Shown here: in pieces, positions 47,440-60,500 of the stretch
How positions within the stretch are numbered: position 1 is the first letter of the stretch
How the letters are laid out: every line of letters starts with the position of its first letter
Source of the DNA: Ligula intestinalis
Taxonomy: Eukaryota; Platyhelminthes; Cestoda; Diphyllobothriidea; Diphyllobothriidae
NCBI GenBank assembly: GCA_036362985.1
Contig: JAYGXS010000004.1
Span: 15,285,884 to 15,349,883 of the forward strand
Length of the DNA stretch: 64,000 bases
Reading direction: 5' to 3'
Program-made: the position numbers and the translations under genes
Notes under the pieces: model-generated
What the model was told of the DNA's origin: nothing
The model's database searches: none
The model's input: the letters and a program-made list of their open reading frames with translations, nothing else

Positions 47440-47620
47440 TTTAGCGAACGCTGGATCACGTTTCGGTGTTCTTGACTCTGGGTGAAGGTAAAGAGTGCGA
47501 TGGACGCTTGAAACGTCTTCAATCCCTTAAATGCAGTCATATTTCCTGCATCAACCTGTATGTGGCATATGGTGGACTTCATAAAAATCGATGGTCAAAC
47601 AATCATATGTAATCGCAACA
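47440..47620 (+). repeat. Dispersed repeat R1, copy 3
   Basis: CATATGGTGGACTTCA and ATCGATGGTCAAACAATCAT match copies at 40480 and 41640 in the same orientation. It abuts the outer end of the PLE tail that follows. Confidence 0.55.
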
Positions 47621-47981
47621 TTCTTTTCCCGGAAGAAATTTGAACAAGTCAAAGATCACGAATTGAGCATCATATATTTGCGTCATAAAATGTCGTGACC
47701 TCTTATTCATCTGCAGAGGGTCATTGCCTGTTAATATAGAAAATTATCTGTCAAATTAGAAGGATGAAGCCTAATAGGTAAACACAGGGAAACATAAGCC
47801 AAACATGTGGGCGAGGGGTAGAGGACGGGGCTGGTAATTATCACAGCAAGGCGTTACAGGTTACAGTGAAAGCCTGTGAAGTGTTATTGAAGGGGGGGGG
47901 GACAAAGAAAGGGGCAGCAGTCGGTCATAGCGAGGGGGGGGGTGAGGAAGAAGGCGTGAGGGGGACTGAGGTGATCGATCA
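47620..47981 (-). repeat. 3' tail of the minus-strand PLE
   Basis: Read on the minus strand it starts after the PLE stop, has pyrimidine-rich CCCCCCCC runs and then blocks (AGGTCACGACATTTTATGAC, TTCAAATTTCTTCC) that recur in the tail of the plus-strand copy at 50560-50735 and at 51410-51590. Confidence 0.7.
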
Positions 47982-49063
47982 TCACCAAGGCAATGCGAGG
48001 TTTATCACATGATCCAGCTGCTTACACAGCTCTGTTTTTCCTCTGCGTATTGCAGCGGCCTCGGCAAATCGTAGGAGACGTCCGGTCGCCACCCGAAGTA
48101 TGACCTTAAACGCGGTGTTTTGGTCAACTGTATGGCCAGTATCTACTAAGCCCTTAGTGATTGAGCTCTTAGGTGTTTTATTTTCCGCCCTGAGCAGCCA
48201 CTTCGCATTTGTTCCGCTGACCGTGTTGCTAACTGCCTTTGCGTGCACCCGATGTATTTGCATCCGCAACTACGTGTAAACTCGTAAACTCAGTCTGAGG
48301 TGGCGTGACTCGGCAGTGTCTTAAGTTAGTTGTACTGGAATACCCTTTGTTGTGCTCATGCACAACAGTTTGAAGGCGGGATAAGTTCTTTCAATCGAGC
48401 ATCTAAGCCTCTCTTTGTTCACGTTGGACACATTATTGCCCTTGAAGGGGAGGAAGACCCTTACTGACTTTCTTGCCATGGGTATTTCGGTAGAATGTTC
48501 TTGTCTGCGTTTGCTATGCGTATGAAAGAATTTCTCCGGATAGCCATTTCCGAGAACCGCATTCTTGAGAAAACACATCTCTTTATCGGTCATATCCGCA
48601 GGACATATTCTAGCAGCTCTATTGAAAAGGCAAAATACCAAGCTTAATTTCATTTAGATTGGCACGAAACTAAGAATGTGCATGTATTGCCCTTTCCATG
48701 TGATTTTCCGGTAGATGAACCTTTGAATGTAATTATCTGCCCGCCTGCGTAAAAGGACTTTTAGGAATATCAGTGTGTCGTCCTTCTCATGCTCGATCGT
48801 AAATTTGATCGTTGCATGTGCTTCGTTCATGGCTTTAAGTAGCAGTTCTCCCATTTAGGGCTTCCGACTATGAAAAAATATCATTCACGTATTGTCGATA
48901 AAAATTAGTCTTTTCCGTGTGTTTTGCCACTTTTGGTTCGAACTTCGAGATTAAAATACACGCTAGGACTTGTCCTAGTAGGCTGCCCATAGCTTCACCG
49001 TTTATCTGTCGGTACAGCTGTCCATTGAACAGGAATCGCACATTATTTGTGCATATATGTAGT
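47982..49063 (-). pseudogene. Penelope-like element, polymerase to nuclease, decayed
   Basis: Minus strand: polymerase block FNGQLYRQINGEAMGSLLGQ (48967-49035), catalytic box YVND instead of YVDD (48878-48899), then a frame change and LLLKAMNEAHATIKFTIE, RFIYRKITWKGQYMH, NGYPEKFF and VFLPFKGNNVSN. The nuclease start is broken (near 48280), with WLLRAENK, VDTGHTVDQNTAFKVI and the C-terminal LCKQLDHVINLALPW. It is the most complete PLE here but has at least three frame breaks and a lost catalytic aspartate. Its sister copy at 49345 points the opposite way. Confidence 0.85.
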
Positions 49064-49344
49064 AGTTTCCGTAGTTGGCTTGCTTCCAGACATGTTGCAG
49101 CCGCATTCTCACAAATATAAGTGTATTAAATTGCAATATTTTGGTGAAAATGCGATTTAAATAGAATACAATATATCACTACAGTCAGTTAGGATAACGA
49201 AGTGCCCATCCATCTTTTGCAGTCAACAGCCGAGTTTTGCACTTATCAAACGTATGGGCGAGCTGAAGAAGTAAACGGCTTTACATTACTAAGGATGTAT
49301 ACAATTATTTATTTCGAAGGTTTAAATAATGGCTAATAATTCAA

Positions 49345-50353
49345 ATGGACAGTGCATTAGGAGCAGTCCTAGCAGATATTTACATGTGTAACCTTGAACA
49401 AAAACTGGCAAAACACATAGAAAAGACTGCTTTTTATAGACGATACGTGGATGACATTTTTGTCATGGTTGAAAATCCTAAGGAGGTAGAATTGCTTCTC
49501 AAAGCTATGAATGAGGCACATGCAAAGATCAAATTTACACTCAAGAATGAGAGGGATGACACACTGGCTTTCTGAGACATGCTTATCCGCAGGCGTGCAG
49601 ATGGTTCCATTCAAAGGTTCATCTATCGGAAAACCACGTGGAAAGGACAATACATGCACTATCTTAGTTTCGTTCCAATTCAGAGGAAACGAAACTTGTG
49701 TTGTGCCTTTTCAATAGAGCCGCTAGAATTTGCTATACAGATACGATCGATGAAGAGAGTTTTCTCAAGAATTTACTGCTTGGAAAGGGTAATACTGCGA
49801 AATTCATTGATAAGTATTAAAACCGCAGACATGAAATTGCTGCTGAAATATCAGTATCGAACAATCCGGTGAGCATTTTCCTCCTTTTCAAGGGTGATTA
49901 TGTCTCCAATGTGATAGAACGGAGGCTTCGAGGCACAACTAAAAGAACTTATACCACCGCTAAGTTGTTGTACATAAGCACATCAACGACCATACCAGTT
50001 TGACCGATTAAAGACCCTCTGCCTATGCACGCCATTTCAAACTGTGCTTACAAGTTCACATGTAGTTGTGAATGCAAATTCATCGGGCGCACGCAAACGC
50101 AGTTGGCAATGCGGTCAGCTAAACACATGCTGAAGTGGTTGCTCAGGGCGGAAAATAAAGTACCCAAGATTTGATCACTAGGCGCTTAGTGGACACTGGC
50201 CATACAATCGACCACCCAACTGTATTCAAGGACGTACTTCGGGCGACGACCGGTCGTCTCCTACGTTTTGCGGAAGCCGCTGCGATGCGGAGAAGAAGTC
50301 CAGAACTCTGCAAGCAGCTGAACCATGTGATCAACCTCGCATTGCCGTGGTAG
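49345..50353 (+). pseudogene. Penelope-like element, polymerase to nuclease, 5'-truncated
   Basis: The copy starts inside the polymerase (ALGAVLADIYMCNLEQKL), keeps an intact YVDD (49444-49455), and has one in-frame TGA at 49573 in a position usually leucine (PFLDML-type block). It continues RFIYRKTTWKGQYMH and FKGDYVSN, then after frame changes KDPLP, the nuclease CAYKFTCSCECKFIGRT (about 50038-50088) and, in another frame, VDTGHTIDHPTVF and LCKQLNHVINLALPW to 50353. Same family as 47982, with several disabling changes. Confidence 0.85.
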
Positions 50354-50740
50354 CGATCGATAAACTCCTTCCCGCGTTCACATTATCTTCACCTTTAGGA
50401 CTGACTGCTACCCTGTCCCCTGCCCTTGCCCCAACCCCCCGCCCCCCTTTTTAACCACGTCCTGCATGCTTCCATGAACTGCCATGCTGTGGCAATTACC
50501 TCTACCCTCCTCTTCCCCTCACCATGCGCCCATAGCTATGACTGATTGTTTCTACTCTCGTTACCTATCAAGTTTCATCCTTCGAGGCTGACACTTAATT
50601 GGACAGTTGATTCTCTTATTAATAGGCAACAACCTCTGCAGGTGAATGAGAGGTCACGACATTTTATGACTTCATTAAATTCTGCTTACCTAGTGATCTT
50701 TGCCTGGTTCAAATTTCTTCCAGGAAACAATGATTAAAAA
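50354..50740 (+). repeat. 3' tail of the plus-strand PLE
   Basis: Pyrimidine-rich sequence with C runs, then ATTGGACAGTTGATTCTCTT and following blocks shared with 51410-51590 and, inverted, with 47630-47790. Confidence 0.7.
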
Positions 50741-50839
50741 GCTGAATTGCTTGTCTAATAATTGTACATGGTCAGCTCTACGTGACTTGCGGCTTCCTTA
50801 GCCGCCTCGGTGAGTCCCACACAATCACCATCCTCCCGA

Positions 50840-50995
50840 TCGCAACAGACAAAAAACATCGGGCCCATGGATCAGTGGTATATTGTTGCACTCCAAGGGT
50901 TGCGGGGTCCAGCCTCGGGAAGGGCACCTTCTGGGATCTGGCTATGACTGCCTGATGATGAAGTTTAATAAACCACAAATGGCCATTTCGCTCTC
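50840..50995 (+). repeat. tRNA-derived SINE-like unit with a hammerhead-like end
   Basis: GGATCAGTGGTATATTG (A-box-like) and GGGGTCCAGCCTC (decayed B box) resemble a tRNA head. About 50 bp on comes CUGAUGA (50953-50959), a small stem GUUU/AAAC and CAAA where GAAA is expected, followed by self-complementary AUGGCCAU. The schistosome Sm-alpha element combines a pol III promoter and a hammerhead in this order. The B box and the ribozyme core are both mutated. Confidence 0.4.
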
Positions 50996-51027
50996 CCTTG
51001 TCTTTGTCGGTTCTGCCTCATCAATGC

Positions 51028-51150
51028 TTACTCTGCCAATAGAAGTGAATATGCGAATTCCAGGAAGTAATTCAGAAGCAGAAGTGACCACTTGAACAAG
51101 ATTTTTATCGTCCCGATGTTTCAGATTCCGTCGGGAATTTTTAATCATAG
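51028..51150 (-). repeat. Third, inverted copy of the 43.6-kb hammerhead-like repeat
   Basis: On the minus strand TCCTGGAATTCGCAT and TATTGGCA match 43746-43790, and upstream TCCCGACGGAATCTGAAACATC matches the stem II and GAAA region. The CUGANGA box is lost. Confidence 0.45.
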
Positions 51151-51239
51151 GCAATCGTAAAGAAGTCTGATAGATGCACAGCTTGCTCGGTATTAACAGT
51201 TCGTGATGGTCATATGCATGCGTACTATAATTGTCCGTT

Positions 51240-51420
51240 CCTCTTGCAACCGCTTGAGATCTTAATTGGTGCGGTTATGGCTCATTAATTGCCACAATGT
51301 TCTTTTCCGCGTCGGATGTGGGGTTGATAATTGCGCGACAATTATTCCCGTTGTCGTCAGAGTTGTTGTTGTGCCCAGCCTTTTCCACGTGGCTGATACT
51401 CTTGCTCGTTTCTACTGCGT
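51240..51420 (-). repeat. Detached copy of the 24.0-kb PLE tail
   Basis: Reverse complement of 24045-24260, sharing the ordered blocks GGTGCGGTTATGGC, TCGGATGTGGG, TTGATAATTGCG and TTGTCGTCAG. No nuclease frame accompanies it. Confidence 0.55.
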
Positions 51421-51590
51421 TCACCTTTCATGTTTTAACCTTCAAGACTGAAATTTAATTGGACAGTTATTTCTCTTATTAATAGGCAACGACCGTTAGC
51501 AGCTGATTGAGAAGTCAAGACATTTCATGACGTCACTAAATTCTGCTCAACTCGTGATCTTCGCTTTGTTCAAATTATTTTGAATTATCG
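51410..51590 (+). repeat. Detached copy of the 50.56-kb PLE tail
   Basis: ATTGGACAGTT, TCTCTTATTAATAGGCAAC, CATTTCATGAC and TAAATTCTGCT repeat the tail at 50590-50695 in the same orientation, ~850 bp further on. Confidence 0.75.
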
Positions 51591-54500
51591 ATGCAGACAT
51601 TATTTTACTTATAAACTTTTATAAAAACGATCAAGTAGGTTATATGCCTCATTTAATCATCTGCAAGCTTCAAAATCAAAATATGTGGGGTGCTGCTTCG
51701 CTATTATACATACTTTTTGAGCTACATTTAAAAAATGCAGCACCATGTAAAATTGTGCCGAAAAAGCGGCAGTTTTTTATCCTTTAAATTCCTCAAGTCG
51801 CATTCCTACTTCGATATTTTCCAAAAAACCCAAGGAGTTTTTGGTACCTGCGTTTTTTCTCTTCTCCTACATACTGGCTCGTGCAATTTGGCATCGCCAA
51901 TGTGCTAAGCTAAAATTCCCAAGAAATGCCTCTGCTCTAGAGATTCATTTCTTGTTCATTGTGTCATTAATGAGATGCTCAAAGGCTTTTGCTATCTTCT
52001 CCTGTATACAACGAACAGAAGCGAATTGCAACTTACCAACATGTCTAGCTACGAACGGCCTTACGGAGCGTTAATCGTTTTTGCGTTGACGATTGTCGGC
52101 ACACAGAAATCTTTCAAAGCAAATTGCACTTTTCCTTATTCTTAAATAACCTTCCCTTTATCAGTTTGGTTACGTGTACTATGAAGACTACGTCAAGCAT
52201 TATTTAGTAGGGTATTTCAAAGGAGAAGTGCCACTGTCAATCTTGAACAGTTCGTCAGATAATATCATCATGTTCAAAGTAAAAAATCAGTGATGAAATA
52301 TGAAGCAGTTCTCTGGGTAACTGTGAGTTCGCAAAAGTAAATTCACATGTTATGGAATTGAAAGTCGTTTGATGCACAACCACGTGATTACAGAACCTTA
52401 ATTCCTTGTCCTCCAATGCAAAAATAACTCATAATAAACCACTAGTCTAGAGTGATGAAAAAAATTCAGAACTAGCAATGTCTTTAACAATGGGATTTGG
52501 TTCGTTTATGTTTTACAGTTACGTTATACTATGGGTAGGCTTTTGATATTTCCACTTTGCATTAAAAAAACTCTTTAGCAACATTGTTTTTTTAATAAAT
52601 GGGTGACAAGATTATGGCCTGTGACATTTTTTATTGAGCATGATACGTCGTTGTGACTTTGAGTTCCACCAGCCACTGCTCTTATATCATACACTGTGTG
52701 CTCAAGGAGCACACATTACGAGTTTTTCTCACAACTCATACAGCAACCAACAGACCCTATTAAACTTGCATTTTAAAAAAATCCTACATTTGCCGTTCCC
52801 ACTTTGCTGGCTCAGTTTTGGCTGATAACTTTCTGAAAAGGCTAACACCTGTCTCAAGCATACTTCTGCTAACCCATTTTACCGCAGGTAATCCAGTTAT
52901 GCCATCTTTGCGGGTGACCTGCTTGGTGGACTAGGTAAACGGAAATTATGTGAGATGTTTGCAGATGGAAATGCGAGCTGGAATTTGAACCAAAAGCCCT
53001 GAAAAAAATATATTCGTTTATGAAATAATGAAAACAAACACTTTCCCTGTTATTTGTGTCCAAACAATCCGTTCAAAGGCAACTTCGGCCCAATATGTAA
53101 CCACCTTACCTTCTTAATTGAACAGCAGGAACATTATATTTAATGGCGAGATCAAAATCGGCAAATAAGAATTTAATAAGAAGAATGTGCCGAATATGTG
53201 GAAGAATTATAAAGAAGGTTAGGCAGATATAACTAATTCCGTATAAAAAATTTTAAAATGTTACAAATCTCACTGTGAGCCGTTAACTTAAACACAATCC
53301 GGTCGATTCACCCGCCAAAACTACTGATCGTATGGTATCTACTATTAAAGATACAACAAGCTGATTGCCCAGGTAGGACTGCCTAAGCAATCATCAAGAG
53401 CACAATAATTACTCATAGGTAAATTTAAATATTAGGAATGTTCGGCAGATCCAAATAATTTATTTGACCTAATTGTGAAAGAACTCGCGGCCTCGGTGTC
53501 AGTTTTTCATTTAAGGCAAATAAACATATTATCGAGTCATATTCTACCTCTCAAAGTCTTCCTGAGACGCGCATGTTTGCTTGCATTAGCAACTAAGTTA
53601 TCGTAAAACATTTTCAATTCTTCGAAATGCAGCTTTGTAAAAAGGCCTCCTTTAAAGGATACTGTGCAAGACTTGGATGCACCTGGTATTTATTGCAGCA
53701 ACTATGGCAAAAGTCAAATTTAGTTACTCAAAAGTAAAAGCAATGTTTCTTACTGCAAGTCAAAGAACTACATAAACTACAAGAACTGATTCTTAAACTT
53801 TAGCCTTTTATGTAACATTGGAAAGATTTGTGAAATTTTTAAATTTTTTTATTCGGAACGGATACGTGGACTGCTTCTAAAGAATGAAAACGCAATAAGC
53901 AATTAAAGTGAGTCTTATTCAAACGAATTTGGCATATATTGATCCATGCAAATTCTATGAATAAAATGCTTGGAAATTTTAATTATTTCTATACTCACCA
54001 CAGGTTCTTGATATAATATCTTACCCTTTGCATTGCTTAGCTAGGTGATGACATTGATCCTAAGTTATAAATGCGTGGTAGCATATGGTGCAGAGCTTAA
54101 AAGTGGGAATCGTGCAAATGCTGCTGCTTGGCTGAGTAACTGCTGGAAAGCTATTAAATATCCGTGTTCGAACTATGAAAAGGTGACTCTCCTATTTGTT
54201 AAAATTTCACTTAGATGGTTAAAAAGGTTACTGCAAAAAAGTCTATTTTGCAACTATACTGTTACGCAAATATCCCGCCATCGTAGTTCATTTGGCACGG
54301 TACAGCAAGTCTGTGATCTAAAGAAAAATAAAAAGCAAAATATCGACGTTGACCATCGCCAAGTTTAAGTACCTTGCAATTTTGTTCGTATTCTGCGACA
54401 AAATATGCTGGTCTTTGCAATATCCTTTGGCTGTACACACTTCAGCTTGGTTGAGCAGAATAATATCATATATCATAAGGAAAAAGCATCCGATCGTGTT

Positions 54501-57500
54501 AAATGTGGGTAGTTGTGGTTAATTTTTGCATTCTGGCAGAGGTCCATAATGGTTGCATCAATAGGAATTAATACAGCCATTAACGCTTTAATATAGATTT
54601 GTGAAAGTCAGATATAATAACTGCGTGAACAGAAACCTTCTTGAAGTGGTTCCATTTTCCCATCTGCTTGTCTTCCCGCAAAAGTAAATTCAATGTTCTT
54701 TCCAGAGAGACATTTACAGTATGGCAGGAGTGAAGAAGCAGCTTAAAGAAAGTGATAACCTTCATGTTTACTGAACATGTAGGTATGTAAAATCCCTTAT
54801 ATAGCATTCTTCTTCTTCAAATATTAAAAAAGCTACACTTTTGCCAATGCCACTCAGAAGATTAAAAACAAAGCAATTGTTCTTTTCCCCTGAAAGGAGC
54901 GTTTATCTGTCCATTCGTTTGCTTTTGTATGAACGAAAATTATTCGCACTTTTGTTTTTATCAATGCTTTTTTTTTCTATAGTGGCCTGTTCCCATCTCC
55001 GGAAATGTTCCGAATAATGATAAGAAAAGATCAATTAGGTATTCAGGCTTAATCAATGATGATCATTTATCTTTAGCAGGCCACAGCTGCGGATGACCTT
55101 CAGACGTCTGATGAAGGTGCAGGGCGCTTCTAAGCATCGCTTAGTTCAAGCATGTATGGATTTGCATCTGCAACCTTAATGTGCATTAATATGTTGCAGT
55201 CCATCAGTGGCACTACTGTGTTTTCTTTCTTTATCTCGCTGTCAGCTGATTCAGACTAGGAGTGACGTAGGATATACTTGGACCGTCGAAGCGGATGATA
55301 CCCTAATGACCTTCAAGATCAAAGTCAGTATTGTATTGATTAATCTTCAATAAGTCCTAGATTGATGCTAAAGGGCTGCTTATTTTCTTAAGTAGTATAT
55401 GCCTTAGTTTAAGCCAGCGATGTAGTAAGTGTGTTACATGCGATGTTCATTTGAGGTAAAAACTCTACCTATCTCCTTGTAGATAGTGACTGAAACGTGC
55501 ACATGCTTGCCAATTTATAGCTGCCAGTTTTGCAATTGAACATTTACCTTGACAATTTAAAATACATAGTCTGGTCTGTTTTGACTTGCGAATAAGCATG
55601 TAAACTCGGTGTGGTAATTACTGTATTAATCTATCGATATGCATTATGATGTCGTATTGTGGAATGATTACTTTAATTTGTTTGTTCCATGACGGCTACT
55701 TTTAATTTATTATATCAATTTTATTCTTCAGTTTGTTGCTAAAAATAGGCTTCGGATAATAAATGTGGCGCATGCTAACTTACTTTTGTTTTCTTTCCAA
55801 AATTTTGCTTCTTGTCTACGGCGAGACCGCACCCGTGAAAAGTATGTTACAAATATTCCGGCTTTCCATGATTTTAGAGCATCAGGTTAAGAATAAAGGC
55901 TATTTATGACTGACCTAAGTTAAAATTCTAAACTCTTATAATACGGCCCGCAATTCCTGTTAAATGCTGACATACGCAAATGAATGAACCTTTAGCATGA
56001 TACGGCATTCATTAAGGTTGCAATACTGATTATTGTCTAATCTATTCTGAATTTATTTCAGTCAGCATAGGATGCCAGCTTTTAAACAAGCTTCTTTTTG
56101 ACCACTTACAAAACGTTTGCATTATGAAAGTGGCTGCTTTAGAAGTTTGCGTTTTTTTATTGATTTTTACTGCCTTTATAAATCCAAATATACTTTTTGG
56201 AAACATTAAGGAACATTTGTTCCTTGAACTGGTTTGGTAGAAAATAACGCCATCTTTAAGTTGTATACTTAAAAAAATGATGTCATTTGGTTTTAAACGT
56301 TTCCAAATTGCCGAATAATTTTTAAACCTACTGAGGGCTAAACTTGAACGCAAGGTTGACAAAACGGTGTGCTGTGTTAGTCCTCCTTAAGGAAAAGTAC
56401 GTTTTAACCGACGGTTTGGGATACAAGTCAAATAATTGTCATAAAGTATTGGAACAGATGTAGAAAACGCTCTCTTTATTATATGCAGCATTAATAAAAT
56501 GACGGTGGTAATGTATTTACACCAACAATCGTAAAAGAGTTCAAAATTACAATTTTCAAGCCAAAAGATACATCTTTTCAGAACAAAATGCAAAGAAAAT
56601 GTCATTTTGACCAAACCACTACAAAGAATAACGCTTTTGTTGATGCGTTCCATAAAGTATATTTGCATTTATAAATGCAGGCAAAGTCAATAATAAAAAC
56701 GCATTCTACTAACGAAGCCATCTTTTAAAGATATAAAATAATATGTTTGGTTAGAGATCACAAGTAAACTCGTTTAAAAGCCGGCATCTTTTGGTGACCG
56801 AAATAACATACATTGTAGTATTATAGGATTATCAGTATTATTACCTCACACAGTGCCAAGTAGCATAAGAATGTCAGTCTTTCGTATATGTCGACATGTT
56901 GCATGACTCCTCGGCCGTACCGTATATCGTTCCATAAGGCCACTTTTGTTTGGGAAATGCCTTCTGGTAACGAATTATTTCTATCTTACGTGAAATACTG
57001 TGAAATTGAAGATAAAATAAGTCAAAATGCAACTTGAGAAATATCATTTTGTTTGACTATTTACAAGATGTGTGCAGTTGCATAACTGAATTTATTTATT
57101 TAAATGCCTTGGCGTAACTTAGTTCACTTGTGCGTAAGTTGAAGTCTTCTGCACGCGGCAGCGATAAAGGACTGTCCTTGAACGTAAGAGATGGTGGAGC
57201 AGACTGAAATTAGACACGTCGCCATTTAACTAGACTAACTTTCGCGTCTTCCGTATCCCATTAGATTAGAGTTGTTGAAATATTAAATAGGGTAGCGCCG
57301 ATGAGACGGCAACTGTACTCCTTTAAAGGATTTCCTAAATGATGTCCATCGTTTGGGATAATGAGCAGGACACAGGTCCTAGTATTTTTAGGAAGCCCCT
57401 TTTCAATGGATGTGAGAAGTTTTTTGCCTTCATTTATACATCTTAAAATGCAAAATATAACCTTTAATTTTATGAATTGATCTTCGCAGTGGCAGATTAG

Positions 57501-60500
57501 AAGTTGACGATTGAAGCAGCAATATATTTCGTGCTGTTAAGCAGGCGTAACAGTAAGGCCATCCAATGGCTGAAAAAAATACCGATAAATTGACAAGTTT
57601 TATTTGTGATTTCCAAGAGTGCACATGCATGCTTGTTTGAGGATGAGAGGCGAAAAAATTTCACAAAAAAATCAAAATTAAAAATTAAAGCCCAGCTTTG
57701 TTATGGCTTTCTCCGCATTATTTCGGCAACTTCGAAAATGCTGGCTTCTTGATGGTAGCTTGTTCCTTATTTTTGCTTAATACGCTTTGGAGCGATATAA
57801 TAGGTAATTATTGGCAGCCGCTTTTGTATTTTTAATTGTGTCATCCAACCAATTGGAGGAAAACTCAGGTTTAATTTATTGTTGCTGCGAAGACTTCTGT
57901 GAATCTTCATGGACTTCTTGGCCAGTTTTTTTGTAACTCAGTGCATACGTACCATTTCGATAGGCAAATGAACTAAAATCTGGACTTGAGAAACGTAATT
58001 TAATTAAAGTCTCTTATTAGGAGCTGACCTAATATCCTTATGTACCAGTTTAATAATATATCATACAGTCTCACAAAATACACATTCTAAGTAATTGCTT
58101 ATCCAGTGGTTATTATAATTTAAATATTAAAAAAAATAAACAAACATTTAAAAGTACCATATTATTGTTTTAAGACTGCGTGTTCTCAAACTGGCGGCCA
58201 TTATGATCTGGACGCTGCTGACAAGGCCATGCAATTGAATTGCACACACCATTTAACAATTCACTTGGTATTTTGGTGCATTGGTATTCAATGGCTTCTC
58301 TTAATTCATTGACTGTTGCAGGTTTCATAGCGTAGTCCTTTTCCTGTTGGTAGCCTTATAAGAAAAAGTATAGTGGTGCAAGCTTTGGTTAATGGAAAAG
58401 ACACTCATCAATACCTTTTCGTTCAATCCATTTGTTTGCTAAGATCTCATCTGAAAATAGGACTCTTTCTCTTCATAGTCTTTTCTTATACTTTGAATAA
58501 AAGACTGTTCTAGCAATTTCAAATGAATAGGACTGATTATATAATAATAAACACCAAGTTTACAATTTTTGAAAATGTATTTTCAGTTGTCGCGACACCC
58601 TGTTTTACCACTGAGTTAGACTATTTAGTAAATGAAAATACAATTTTTATCCATGGAGCTTACATTATTTAAAGATCTGTGAAGCTATGTTATAACAACT
58701 AGGTAAACTGACCAAAAGGTTCACGCAATATCATAGGCTATATCAGTCAAGCGATTCAGCCAATCAGCGTCCACACATTTTTAATGCGTATTTTCTAGCT
58801 TGCACGCGGACAAAAACTATACTTTCATACCCACCTATGGCACTGAAAGGTGAACTTACTTGTATGTTACTCATAATAGGTAAGAAAAAATTTAATAGGG
58901 CACATGTGTTTAAATTTCATCAAGTGATCTGTCATATGTGTCAAAGTTAATGAATCGTTGGTTCAACTCTAAAATTTACTCTAAGTATGCTTAACATCGT
59001 AAAAAGTACTGTACAACGCCGAGGCATTTACAATACTTTTCAATACTCAAATAGAAATTATTGATCACCTTTAAATATTTCATATAACTGTTGCGTTTTT
59101 TAAAATTTGTTCCAGCATTTCCACATTTCATGATGTTTATCAAAGATGTTCAATGTGGTAGTGCTTCCGTTAAAATGTAAGGTTGTCGCATTTATATCGT
59201 TCACCAGTTAGTGAAAATCCACCTTTTTATGTGTTACCAGTTTTAGTTCAACTTTCTAAAACTGTCATGGGCCGTAAAGTCCCTATTATTAGAAACGTAC
59301 CTCAATGACACTGCAGATGTATCAAATATAGTATGCACGATGTTACATGTAGATTGTGTAGAGTAGATTAAAGGCTTGGAAGCAAAGAAACCCATTCATG
59401 TTACCCTGCTTGTTAATTAAACGTTAAACTACAAAAAAGGCCTTTTGTGGAAATTAAACAGGGTCAGGGAGGATTTTATTACTTCCATGAGGACTTAAAC
59501 GCATAAATCAAATGATTTTTTATTTCCGGTTGTAGTTCAGGCTACTTCGCCTGGCAAAAAAAATTATATAGACCCCCAGTAGGATATATGCGACAAAAGG
59601 TAAAAATAAACAGACTTGCTTTATTATTCGATCATTCCTTCTCAACATTTCTATTGAGTGTTGCGTGCCAACATCGAGACGCAACGTAGACTGCAATAAG
59701 TATACCAACTTAAAGCAGCATTCTTGAAAATGTGGAACAAAGGGCAGGATTGTCGGATTATTCTATTGCACCTCTTTCGTTTTATATCGACAATGTTGTC
59801 TGAGAGCATATCCAAAAGAACTTTAATATTACTTGCAGCCCAATGTTTAATAACCTTTCGGCTGATCGCTTCCAAGTGTCTCCTTGAGGAAAAACACACT
59901 CGTAGTGTTCTTGTAGATATTCGCTTCAGGCTATCTTCGTAAAGTTAATGTTTACAAAGTTAAGTGCAGCGTAAGACCATGTTTACAAGTGGGCCGGCGT
60001 TCGTAAATTTATAATTTAATAAGCAGTTTGCAATAAGCTTTACAAGAAAGAATTGTTATATAAAGTGAGGTATTACCTTGATGTCTTAACAGAGTATAAA
60101 TCCTTTTTTTGTAAATCAAGTGAGTTGAGAAAAAAAATTATGTTATCGCATCAAATCTTTGAAAGGCAAGAAAATTTACTCTGATAATTTTTAAAATTTA
60201 CCCAGTTCTCGAAATATAGCATTGTGTTTTAAGGAAAATAACTTTAAATTTTTTTCTGTTGTCTTTTTTCATTTCTTAAGATGGGTAAATTGTACAGTTT
60301 GGTATGATATTCAGGGAGACATTTACATATACACTTGCCATTTCTTTGTTCTCTTAAAAACAATGGCTTATCCTTGCATCAGAACCTAATTTAATTCATT
60401 AGACCAATGTATTAGGGATGCCTGTAGGTGAAACATTATGCTAGTGTTGCATCACAAAAGAATCCTGTGCTCCTATTTATAAACAAATAGCACCCAGCAG

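Noticed and set aside
55085..55130. CUGAUGA at 55,1xx as a ribozyme core
   Set aside because: No GAAA follows at a workable distance and no stem II forms.
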